From assembly GCA_029224185.1 (NCBI GenBank), contig CM055192.1, positions 18,240,739 to 18,304,738 on the forward strand: 64,000 nt of DNA. The letters are read 5' to 3'. Positions 14,292 to 25,400 of this stretch are shown piece by piece; the stretch's first letter is position 1; each line of letters begins with the position of its first letter. A program made the position numbers and the translations under genes. The notes under the pieces are model-generated. The model did no database searches. It worked only from the letters and a program-made list of their open reading frames with translations, and had not been told where the DNA came from. This DNA is from Karalla daura. Taxonomy: Eukaryota; Chordata; Actinopteri; Chaetodontiformes; Leiognathidae.

Positions 14292-14337
<46 letters not shown>
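14292..14337. repeat. (TG)n microsatellite
   Basis: An uninterrupted TG run of 23 units followed by a short CGCGCA tail. It explains the histidine/threonine frame on the minus strand. Confidence 0.95.
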
Positions 14338-14343
<6 letters not shown>

Positions 14344-14344
14344 C

Positions 14345-15948
14345 ATATGTATGGCACTAACTGCAGGTCACATCCATGAATCTGAATTCTAACAGCAAGT
14401 AAATGCAATCAAAGACAATCAAAATCCCAGGAGTTTCCCAATCAACCCCCAAACTGTAAAAGCATGTTATTGCACTTTTGTTTTGACAGACTGGGTGGAA
14501 GAAGGTTGTTTGGATCCCCAGCTGTGGAGCTAATTGCCGATGTGGATATAATGGAGCTGATTGCAAGATAAGCTAAGAGGCAGCTACAGCAAAGACAAAT
14601 TTAAGATTGGGCCACATGCTAATCTCTTAATGGTATAGTCCTTTTACAGAAGAAAATCTTGATTATGTCCTGAGGCTCCTGTAGGGTTCCATTTTATAGA
14701 CTTTAAGACAGATGCAGTAAGAGTAACACAAACCTAATACTGTACAAACGTTACACAATATGTAATCTTGAATTATCTTACTTTCTAAAATCACGTCTTA
14801 TGAATGTAGGAAAAATTACATCAATTTAATCTTATTCTGCAAAATATGAAAAGTATAAAGTATAAATTCGTGATTTCCATAGGATTCATGGCAACACCTG
14901 CCATCTGCTCTGTGACAGATCCTTTCTGGGACTGTCTGTCCATAGCATTTCTGTTTTTTATTTATTTCTATTTTTCTTTGGAAGAGGACTGGAGGGCCAT
15001 CCATGATTTGCTCCTGGATAGATTGAATTTTCTCAGTCGTGTCAGCTTGATTGATGGAGGCACATCATGGGCTGGGACCCCTCCATGATTATAGCCAAAG
15101 TACAGTTACACAGGTAACTTTCCCATCCTGCACCCCTGGCAGCTGCAGGGGTGAACTGCCACCTCAGTGTCACTGATGTCAGTACAGTCTGTCAAGTGTT
15201 GTGAATCAGCCCGAGAAACAGGATGGGACAGCTTTCTGAGAGTCCACCCCCTGTTTTACTGTCACTGGAGGACCCAGGAGCCTCCCGGGCTGGAGTAGGC
15301 TCTGACAGCTGGCAACCTGTCCAGTGCCAGCCGTCAGGTGCTGGTGGCAAGAGACGAGCTGATCAGATGGCACCCATCAGCAGTGGGGAGGATTGGATGG
15401 GAAGGGGGGGGTGGGGTTGGGTGCACTGCACGATGCCACTCTGCATACTTTGTTCATCCCTGCATTGCATAGCACAAAACCGCTATTCCTGCATATCACA
15501 TTGTGTCGATTTGTTTTATTTTATAGAATTAGATAAACGTTTCACACGCAGAGGAGAGATGATTAATGGACCTCTTATCGTTGCCTCCTGTTTTCCCTTC
15601 GTCTCAACCAAGGACGCTGTATGTGAGATAACAGACAATAACCACTCTTCACCTTCTATACACCTCCTGCAATACATCACACTCATTCCCGCTCAACCCC
15701 AAAACACATTACAGGTCATTTCGCTCATCTGGATGTTTTATATTAGATTTACATGAGACCTCAATCTGACAAGAAATGAGGAGCCTGAATGTGTTTGCGC
15801 TTTGCGATGCTCTACATTCATTATTCACTGCTGTACTAACCCACTACCCACTGTAAATCCAAGATGCCTGTAAATCCAGAACATTATTGCTTTAGTGTAT
15901 GAGACAACCTATTGCACCCACTATTGACATTAACTCCAGTCAATTACT
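14345..15948. other. Intergenic; contains a G-rich, coding-looking stretch at 15223-15420
   Basis: The + strand frame 15223-15756 (177 codons) starts at an ATG and first encodes a Pro/Gly/Ser-rich segment in GC-richer DNA. It then runs into ordinary A/T-rich sequence without a domain, so it is probably not a protein gene. A strong G-quadruplex motif lies at 15399-15421. No other feature is seen. Confidence 0.5.
15399..15421 (+). other. G-quadruplex-forming motif
   Basis: Four G-runs (3, 8, 4 and 3 Gs) are separated by loops of two, one and two bases. This fits the canonical G3+N1-7 pattern with very short loops. Confidence 0.8.
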
Positions 15949-16192
15949 CATCCATCCATCCAGTACCGTACTCACTTTGTATCCAGTGGTATCGTGGGGG
16001 TTTGCTGGTGGGGAGACAGAGACACACACCACTTTCTCTCACACTTAGGGGCAATTTAAAGTCCCTGACATTAATGCATGTTTTTAACCTGTGGGTCCAC
16101 AGCCAGTACCCTGGCTCAGACCAGGATACAATCCTGCGACCTCTTTCCTGTGAGGCAACAGCAGTAACTACTGTGCAAACATGTGGCCGTTA
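15949..16192 (+). repeat. Dispersed teleost repeat, degenerate near-complete copy
   Basis: It starts with catccatccatcc and 'tatccagtggtatcgtggggg'-like text, continues with 'acttaggggcaatttaaagtc' and 'atgcatgtttttaacctgtggg', and ends with 'cctgtgaggcaacagcag'. These occur in the order expected for the percomorph repeat described at 2521. Several internal deletions show it is old. It explains the 93-codon frame here. Confidence 0.65.
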
Positions 16193-18649
16193 GTGATTAA
16201 ATGATATAATTATGTCACATGTTCTTCTAAAGGAGAAGCTGAATGAGTGAAAACTGAAAAACAAAACCTCCGATGTAACTGACAAAATGTGCTGTCAGTG
16301 ACGCATTGTTGTGAATATGGACAGTGGATATAAAATGACTGGGATCAAACAACATCTCTTCAACAATTACAACAAAAAACAAATATCGAAACAGCAACAA
16401 ATGTGACAACAGTTACTCAGACATGCCAATGAATCATCACACACAGGAGCTGAATGGATATGAGGAACAAAGGGAGAACAAAGACAGTTCTCTGCTCTGT
16501 CGATGTTTGCTATTAATTGATTTGCCTATCATGAGAACGATGAAGAATAATACTATGATAATAATATAATATTATTATATTATAATAATAATATTTTGAC
16601 ACAAAATGACTTGGATTTAGGAGATGCAGAAAAATAAGAAGTCTAACACCCACACAGGACTGAACTGCTTGTCACTTCAGGAGAGCTTTAAGTACATAAA
16701 AGTTTATATTTATATTTGAACATCAACAATATCTCAGATTAAATCTTTTCACACTTATAATTGACCTTTTATCAATTGATTTTGGTTTCGCAGCCCCCAG
16801 CCATCCTCTTTGGGTTCAGTCCCAGAGCTTTCATCAGCAGTGCTGTTTCCAGCCAGAAAAACGTCAGACACATAGATAGCAACTTGCTGGTGAACACAGC
16901 GGAGCATTTAGCAGCTAAAGAGCCAGACATTTCTCTCAGGGGTTAGTGGCGAGAAAAAAAACGGAGCTATGTTGGACTTACATTTCCCCAGTGACCTGAA
17001 ACAGGACACCAATTGAATACTAATGCTGCTTTTATGTCTGCACAATGTGTAAAAGAAGTCACTGCTGGCCAAGATACCAGGCCTCATCTGCCATGCATGA
17101 ATACGATAAGTCACAACTGGTATTTAATGCAAAATCATATTAGTAAATAGATGTGTCTGATAATAAACGTGGGTGGTGGTAACTCCCTATCATATCACTG
17201 AAAAGTGATTAGATAGAACACAACAAACACCAAAGAGTGGCCTCCCCATTTTCAGCTCATTTATAACTTTATTAGAAAACTGCTTATAAAGCCCACTATG
17301 CTGGACAGGTTGCCTGTTCATATATGCCTCTATTAAACAAAATTATATATGACTAGTCTGACCCTCTTACAAAGAGAAGGGAAAATGTTTGACAGTGTTA
17401 TCTAATCTCACTCACTTTCTCAAAATTCAAAGGAAACCAGAGAAAGAACATTTTATTAATCTTTGCCTGTTGAGTATTGCTGTGGACTTTACCAAGCCCT
17501 AATGAGGGAAGAAGAGCAGCAGTAAATGTCTTAGTAGTAGTTGGTCAAGAATCACTGCAATTTATTCCTATTCAGCCAGACTCCTTGGAGCATGTTAAAG
17601 GTGCATTGCACATGACGCATATGTAGAGTGTGTAGTTTATTTATTCATTTATTTATTAAGAAAGTGTTCAGTCTAAGAATAAGCACACATAAGGGGAGGA
17701 TGCAAGGATTTGTCATATGCTCAGAATGGATATAGATGCTCAAATTGAACAGGAAAATAAATAACTGACCGTTATGTCTGTAGGGGTGATTGTCAAACTG
17801 AAATGGACAAATTATTCAGCAGCAGTGTGTCAGTATATTGTGTATTGACACACACACATACACACAAACATATACATGAAGATCTGAAAAAAACATTTTA
17901 TGTTCAAATGAATATATAATCTTCGTTTCACACGGCATTATGTGCAAAAATGATTAAGTGGGTTGACTGTGATTTTCAGGAAAAATAATTGAATTTTTGA
18001 CATTTTTGACAGCCCAAGCGTGGCATGAGTGAGTGTCAGCTCACACAGACATGTCAGTACATGCCATGTCTTCCACATCCAGGAAGCGAGGACCACCAGT
18101 TCATTAAAGTATAACCCAAAGGTGTCTGGAGGAGAATAATTATTTATTTCCTGCTTGTCTTCCCCTCCCTGAGTGAAAGAATCAATGGTTTGGTCAATGA
18201 TCTCCAGAAGCATTTCTGGGATACATGCCTGTTCCCTCCTCCTCCTAGCTCCCTGTAGATCAACTCTCCACTGGAGGAATGACGTGCCTCCACCCTCCTA
18301 ATAGCTCCAGCTTCCCATGTAATTGCTTAGTTGTGACTGACAGACGGAAGTTACACCTTCACCCTCAAACTATGCACTGATTGGATCTCTGCACTTATTG
18401 AATGAGCTCACCACAATTTAATTTCAGCTTCATTCAGGTTTGTCTAAGATAAGCATAAGCATTGCATAGGAAATGACTGGTAAGCTAGAACACTGTACTG
18501 TATGTGTCTGTGCATTTCTCCTGGAAAGCATGATTATAAAAATGTCATTTATACATCAAAATCAAAACTGAGTGACACGTCAGTCACACACACAAACCTA
18601 GTATTACCTCAGGGTTAAACCCAACACCTTAAATTTGACTACTAAGTAG
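16193..18649. other. Intergenic, no gene recognised
   Basis: It contains an AT-rich palindrome cluster at 16558-16595 and no simple repeat longer than about 20 bases. The open frames are under 95 codons and featureless. Confidence 0.55.
16558..16595. repeat. AT-rich overlapping palindromes (cruciform-prone)
   Basis: A perfect 10-base inverted repeat with a one-base centre (arms 16558-16567 and 16569-16578) overlaps a second perfect 11-base pair (arms 16568-16578 and 16585-16595, six-base loop). The middle arm can therefore pair either way. The sequence is pure A/T. Confidence 0.85.
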
Positions 18650-18870
18650 TTCTATGGTGGTTAGAGCTTCAGGTACTCCAGGGTCTGCATGGGTGTTCTC
18701 CATATACCCACCCACAATCCAGAAACATGCATGTTTAGGTCAACTGGAGACTCTAAATTGCCCCTGGGTACGAGGAGGGGACTGGTGCCCAGCAAAGGAC
18801 AGGCAATATTTGACTGATCAGCCTGGAACATGCTCTTGCCAACACAGTAAAGCACAAAGTACTTAAGGTG
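18650..18870 (-). repeat. Dispersed teleost repeat, degenerate copy, minus orientation
   Basis: It reads, in reverse of the usual order: 'tggtggttagagc', 'gggtgttctcc', 'cagaaacatgcatgtttaggtcaa', 'ctggagactctaaattgcccc' and 'ggactggtgccc'. These are the complementary landmarks of the percomorph repeat. The copy is moderately diverged and is not coding. Confidence 0.65.
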
Positions 18871-19959
18871 AATGATAGATGGTAGATTTTGATGATGTGT
18901 GGAGAAACTAAATCTTAAAATATCGATGTTTTGCAGGAAAACTGAATAAATGAGTGAGACTGTTCAGCTTGAATCATGTTTCAAAGTGCAAAAGCTTTAC
19001 ATCTGTCAAAAAGCGCTTTACAGTTCAAAGAAATGTGCCAATCCTGGACCCAAAGGTATAACTCAGCTCCAGCAGGCAACTTAAACGGCAGAATTTAACT
19101 ACGACAGAGAGAGTTTATGGCAAAACAGGTGTAAGTGGTGGAAATTCAGAGCTGTGGAGCGGAGCTGTGGAGCGGAGCAGTCTGCGAGCGGCTGATCTGA
19201 CACGGGTGGCGGAGCAGGGCAGGTGGAGGCAGAGCGGTGAGACACTGAGGGCAGTGGAGGAAAACAGGGGGCTGTGAAAACTCAGGGTGGGCGTTTTCAC
19301 AAAGGCGGAGTGAAGATCCACAGTTTGTTTGCAGGGAGGCCTCGGGTGAAGTTATAGGGGAGATTGGACACAGCTGAGCAGGTGGAAGGGGCAGCACCAG
19401 TAATTTGTTTGTCTGTGACCAAAGAAGAGATAGATAAATACTTTTTGTTACTGTAAATCAAAAAAACCCAGTGATTTCTCTCAAAATAAAGGTGCCTACG
19501 GAAATGAAACTGCATACAGTTCTTTCACGTCCAGTCTCACCTTGTGCTGGTGAACCTGTGACCCACTGCGGTTTTCAGACGATTTTAATGTGTATCACGA
19601 ATGCGCCAAACGAAGAAAAAGACTTTTCAGAGTGGAATTTGAACTTCTGCCAAGTTAACTCGCTTGAAATAATCAGCATTATTGAGTCATAAAAACACAT
19701 ATTTCTTTTTCTGCTGGCTGTCAAGGGCTGGCATAACGAATCTGAAAATTAGTATGAGACGCAGATTGTTTCCAAAACAGTGTTCAACACAAAGGTCTAA
19801 TCCACCCTGGGGTGTTTTAGGAAACAGGCATTTACCTCTGTGGATCACACGAGTTTGCACTAAATGGCATCAAAGCATGACATAAAACATCTGAATCTAT
19901 AATGACTGCAAATAGATGTCAGGCTACTAGTGGTGCTGCATCAAATTATGGTAAATTGG
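18871..19959. other. Intergenic with a purine-rich patch
   Basis: Bases 19140-19330 are G/A-rich on the + strand and include a 13-base unit (AGCTGTGGAGCGG) repeated twice at 19150-19175. The minus-strand Pro/Ser/Leu frames at 19115-19397 come from this composition. No gene is supported. Confidence 0.55.
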
Positions 19960-20240
19960 GCTAGGAGAAGATGCTGCTTGAGGCCTCTTTTCTCTCCTTT
20001 CCATTAGGACCATAATTAATGGCAATGCAGACAGATGGGTTGATTAAATTATGTCAGAGTGCTGGATTTCAAGAGCAAGACCTTTTATTGGAAAAGCTGA
20101 CATGAACATTTCCTCTTGAAACAAATGAGCACGGGCTAGAAAATAGGATATTCATTTGAGCATTAATTATGTTAAGGTTTTAATATATTATTAAAAGTTT
20201 TGTGAAAAGCTATTAGCTTGGTGGTGGATAGTGGTGATGA
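19960..20240. promoter_or_regulatory. Candidate conserved non-coding element
   Basis: A repeat-free stretch with dense TAAT-type cores: CATAATTAATGG, GATTAAATTATG, GCATTAATTATG and TAATATATTATTA. Known desert enhancers are similarly rich in such sites. There is no conservation evidence from this sequence alone. Confidence 0.3.
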
Positions 20241-20257
20241 AAAAATCAAATAGAAAT

Positions 20258-20312
20258 ATCCACCCATCCATTATCATACCTGCTTTATACCCACTGGTGT
20301 AATAGTGTGTGG
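20258..20312 (+). repeat. Dispersed teleost repeat, head fragment
   Basis: 'atccacccatccattatcatacctgctttatacc' (in parts) followed by 'cactggtgtaatagtgtgtggg' resembles the first 55 bases of the percomorph repeat. The remainder is absent. Confidence 0.5.
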
Positions 20313-22362
20313 GTGAAAAATAATCTCTCTGTCCAAATTCATGGCTGGTTCAGATGAGTTTTATTCACCATCCAGCAGAGACAGAAACTCACATTGTGGC
20401 TGCAAAGTTCTGTCAATTTACAGAGCAAAGTTTTATAATAAAATCTATGAGCATGTCTGCTTGAATCTGGAATCTACATGATTTGATTTGTTGTCAGTTT
20501 TAGGAATGCAATCCAATCGGTAAACAGAATTAAAAGTACAAAGTTGATAAAGTTTTTACCAGTGACACTACATTACACTGGAGCACTGCAGCCTTTAATT
20601 AGACCTAGTTGTGAACAGATATAGAACATAAAAAACAAATATCAGAAACAAATTACAACATCATTCTCATTTGCAACTTATCATCTCTCTCATCATCTCT
20701 CTTTGCTTCAGTCTTTTTTTGGTCCAAATGTTGAACTCTTGCACATGGAGCAGCTGTTATTTCATCAAGACAATTTGCAGTTCATTTCATTTGATGGCAG
20801 AATGAGCATTTAGCAGCGTTTTAATCACAACAGTGTTAACAAAGTGGCGGACAAGAGCAGCAAACTACACAACTAACCTTCCAACTGCCAGATGACCGGT
20901 TTTATTTCTTTCAATAATGTTTCCATGGTAACGGGCATTTGGTATCTCCAAACCCATAGGGCTCGGAGTTGGTTTGTTCGGACTAATTGGCTTCAAAATT
21001 CCACTGGTCTAAAAAGCATCCACGCTGCGAGCAGTTTGATGCGATGCAGGGGTGGAGATGGGGAGGTCACGTGGCACAAGGCAGGTTCTTTCATTGTCTC
21101 CTGTTTGTGCGGGTGCCCTCGCTCACCGCACAGTGCAAATATGTTTATGTACTGCACGTGTGTTGGTGGTGCAGCCCAGGCATGTGAATGTAGGAGGAGA
21201 GGAGAGGAGTGGAGAGAAAAACAGACGGGAGCTGGAGTAAACACCTTTGCCGAATACAAACTTTCATGTCATCTGTTTGTTCTGAAAACAGAAACAATAA
21301 AGATAATGGCGGCGCAACATACTGCCTGTGGCTAATGCGCCTTCTGAAATCACCCCACTGCGTTGAAAGAGCATTATTTGTATGCATGTGTGTGTGTGTG
21401 TGTGTCTGTATTTGTGTGCATTTGTGCCTCTTTTTTCCCCCAAAAAAATCAGGAAAAGCACACGAGTTAATGATCTCCACTTGTTCCCGCTGTGATTGCT
21501 TTCACCTTAATTGTTTGACAGTCAAACTCGGAACTCTGAAAGAGCCTATTTTATATTCGCTTTTCACCCAGAATTTGTTCAGTGTGCAACCTGCCTGGAA
21601 AAGGATTTTGCAGTTTGTGACTGACTCAGACGTTGTGATTATGTGCTGGTTCCCTCAGTAAAAATCAGTCAAAACTTATATTCAACATCACATTAAATGC
21701 AGGCATACCAGGTTTAATTAACAACATATGGGTTGGGTGCGGATCGTCATTGCAAAGTCCATACTTGATTTGGCCGAATAAAGACTGAATGTGTGTAAGT
21801 GCATATGTGTGTGTATTTGTGTTCTCTGAGACAGATTGGCAGCCTGTTTTGAGTGTTTTCCTGCCCATAGATGCAGGGCTAAGCTAAGATACATTATGAG
21901 AACCAAACGATGATGCAAGTTGATGCATGTTGTTTCCTTGCATTTTAAAAATAAAATATGGATCCACCTGAGTGGACCACGCCATGAGTGGCTCAGATTT
22001 GCTGATGCCCGTATGTGAAAAACCATAAATCCATTCAGCATAAATCACATTTTTACTGTTCCTGCCACGCTGAGGTTATCTTAGTAGACAGCAGCTACTG
22101 AGAGTTAATACTACTATAAAATCCTAAAATTAAATTCAATGCACAACGTGCCCCATGCAGCTTTTATAACAGTTCAAATTTTATTGAAGAAAACGCCACC
22201 ACCGTGAATGTGTTCATGACCCTGATGCTATATTCACTGACACTGCAACCTTTCCTTCTATAGCGTGAAATGGAAATTAAAAGAAGGGCTGTTCCTCTTG
22301 TGCGAGCCAGTGCACAATGTTCATTACTATTTCTTTCTTCTTTTTTTTCTTTTTAACTGCAG
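20313..22362. other. Intergenic, no gene recognised
   Basis: Open frames of 150, 147 and 111 codons cluster at 20892-21661 on both strands and overlap one another. They include a (TG)n tract (21386-21405) and GA-rich text, and none has a domain. This cluster is treated as chance openness in GC-richer sequence. Confidence 0.5.
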
Positions 22363-22455
22363 TGTGAGAACACCATTACTAATCCTTGTCATCTGCCTGT
22401 TCACAGCAGTGCTGATGGCACCGGGGCTGCTCGCTGATAGGAATCTCTACATGTG
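22363..22455 (+). other. Exon-like segment, orphan, 93 bases
   Basis: A very strong pyrimidine tract (about 22330-22355) ending in ctgcag lies directly upstream, and a gtacgt donor follows at 22456. Between them the reading frame is open in at least one phase and encodes a hydrophobic stretch (LLILVICLFTAVLMAPGLL) then DRNLYMW. No neighbouring exon was found, so it may be a lone coding exon, a non-coding RNA exon or a chance pairing of splice-like sites. Confidence 0.25.
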
Positions 22456-25400
22456 GTACGTCTGTTTGACACACTATTCCAAGAAATTTTCCTTTTTTTT
22501 TTCATAGAGGAAAAAAAAGCAGTGTGCCTCGCTGCCATCTGACAGGACAGGCAGATTATCACCTCGGTCTGAAACAAGGCTCGAAAAAGCAGCTGGAGGA
22601 GAAAGCTGCAGGTGCTGAAAGCGGAGGCTGAGAGTTGAACACAGAGCTATTGTGTTGGACATTTAACGATGTTTTCATTTTTGTTGTATCCAGTACTAAT
22701 GTGTTGATTCAAATGAGTCACACTGAAAGTCACACAACCCAAAAAAAGAGAGAAAAACTGCTGATTATTCATTGCCTTATTGCCTTTGTTGTATATCATT
22801 TATGCATCTGGGTAGATTGAGCTAAAATGATTGCATACTGGATCAATGCACTCTCAGCATTATTTCCCTTAGCTTGTCTGTCCTTGAGACGTATTTGAGT
22901 AACAATCCTCTGTTCTCACGCAGCCTCCGTGTTAAAACTGCACATCGGGACACTTGCCACACTGAGAGGAAGTCTGCCACTGTCTGCGCTGCTCCTCAGT
23001 GAGTCACATTCACTACATCCGCCAGAGGACTCGCTGCCCTGACACTCCACACGCACGTCAGAGAAACAGGACTAATGATCCGCATCCTTCTGCGAAGCGC
23101 GTAGACACGTGTGTGATATGAGGACGCATACGTGTGGAGACAAGTCCTGCTCTTTCCTCTTAGCCCTTTTTTTTCCCCCTGATGGAGGTTGGTAGAAAAA
23201 CTCAGCCCCGGCGAACTTCATTTGAATACAGCAATCTGCGTGGCCACGTGCGTCATTCTCAGAGTGCGTGTGCTTGTGGATTCATTACAGGTTGAATGCT
23301 GAAGAGAGAACAGCTATCATCGCATGTGAGAATGTACTCCTTCACAGATACACATCAGAATACCCAAAATGTGGAGAAAAAGATTTGACCTATCAGCCAA
23401 TCAATCTGTCTACCTACTGTACAGCCCTGATGCAGGAATAGCTGGGACACTGTGTACCAGGTTAAAAAAAAAACAAAAAAAAACAACATGGTTTTTGCAT
23501 TGCCCTCCTTCATTTTAATTTCAAACATCATAAAAACAATACATTTCTTCCAAGTCCCATATTAAAAAAGAAAGAAAGGGAGAATATATTGTATGATATT
23601 TTTTGCCTCATTCACACTATGAATATTAAATCACCCACTATAAATCAATACCAATTGTAAATGTCATTTGTGTGACATTTATTTTGAATGACAAACATTG
23701 ATTGTTAATATACTAGTCTTCTAGTCCTCACGACCCCTCCGGGTGCTTTTAAGCTCACATTTATTTTCTGGTGGTAGAACCTGACAGGTGAGAGTCACCT
23801 GTTCATCCAGGACATTTAACCATGTATTTGTGCAAATGACAGATTTAGTCACAGATGCATGATTCTTGATGATGTAGAAAAGAGACATGTAAAAGTACAA
23901 AGCACAAATGCTTCTGAAGTGAATGTCATTATGTTCAGGAAGTATGTTGTCAAATTGCCCTGCTCTTTCCACCAAGTAAAAATGGCCATGAAGATTATGG
24001 TTTACATGGTTAGAAAAGGCATCTACCAGGCTGCAGTCTGCAATCTGAGTTCAAGTTGTTCTTTAAGCTCACTCAAAGTGCCCTGGATAATAGTTTTAAG
24101 CCCCTTGGAGACCAAGGTAAGTCAACCTTGTAATGTGAGAGGAAAGTACAGAAATCCAGAATAAAATAGAGGGCAGAGTCATTTTGACCTCCCGTCTCCA
24201 GGGGCAGTCACTCCTGCTTCTCTGGCATCACGTCTGCGAGAGAAACCAGAGCATGTGGCAGCGGTGATTATAGTGACAGGCACCCACATGTTTTATGAAG
24301 GCAGAAAAGAGAAAGAAGTTGAACATTAAGATGAACTTGACAGGTTCCATTGCACTGCGGCAGACACACGAGACGAGGGACGGATAAGAGAGAGAATATT
24401 TACCTCAGGCCTGAGTGTGACTGTACATATAAAGAAGGTACTCTGCTGGTTTTAATACCTTCAGCCTGGAAAAAGATAGAACAACATGCAACCAGACGTT
24501 TCTATTTGTCTCGTTGGACCGTGAGACTTCGCCATGCGGTCTTGTCTCGATCCTGTGTCTGGGTTTGTTAAGCAGATGGATTTGGTGATTGTGTCTTTAC
24601 ATTTCAGAAACCGCACGGTCTGAAACCAAACAGAAAATTGAAAATGAATATTGTTTTCTGCGTCTGAGTGACTCTATATGCATCTCATGTTGAGGGAAGC
24701 TTTTGCATGTCACATGCGAACTGATCTGTGAGAAGGGCTGTTCGTCCTCTTCATTCTACATCATCTCATCACGTGACTGTATGAATGAACATCAGCACAA
24801 AAAAACCCCTTTGGGTGAACGAAAACCTGCAGCGTAAAAACCGTTCCTACAGCCCCCCCGAGTTTTGCCAGTTACAGAAAGGTTTTAACCACCTTCACGG
24901 TGGCCTGGAGAGAGCACTGGCATAACGACAGAAAGAGTGAAAAACCATTGAGAAAATGAAAGCACCCGGGAGCACACGCAGGTCGGTCCAGCAGGAGGTG
25001 TGTGCTCCTATTACAAGCATCAGTGTATCCCCACAGCAGGTAACATATACCTGCTATTTAACTGGAACACTAGAGGACACAGGCCGCTTAAAGTCCAACG
25101 CGCTCTGCCCTCGGTGTTTAATGACTCTTTGAAAATAGAAACACTACTCTGTTGATGCTTTCTGCTCTTTAAAAGTGGCTTTTCCACGTTCCACCGCTAG
25201 CTGCGTTCCAGCCTAATTGCAGCGTTAGTCGTAATCTTGGGGGAAAGGTAATTACAAGGAGATCTTCCCGTTTCCCCGAATACCAGAGCAATAAGAATTG
25301 ATGATTTTTCCATTCTTCTGATTCTTTGTTGCAAAAGAGAAAATAAAAAAATAATAAAATAGGCAGCCTACATGTTCTTGAAGTGCCAAGAGACACAAAG

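Noticed and set aside
20892..21661. Cluster of overlapping 66-150 codon frames
   Set aside because: They occur on both strands and in several frames over the same bases, include a TG repeat, and lack any domain.
22529..22545. Additional CTCF-like cores (also 14899 and 30345)
   Set aside because: Only 11-12 of 14 core positions match, a level expected by chance in 64 kb.
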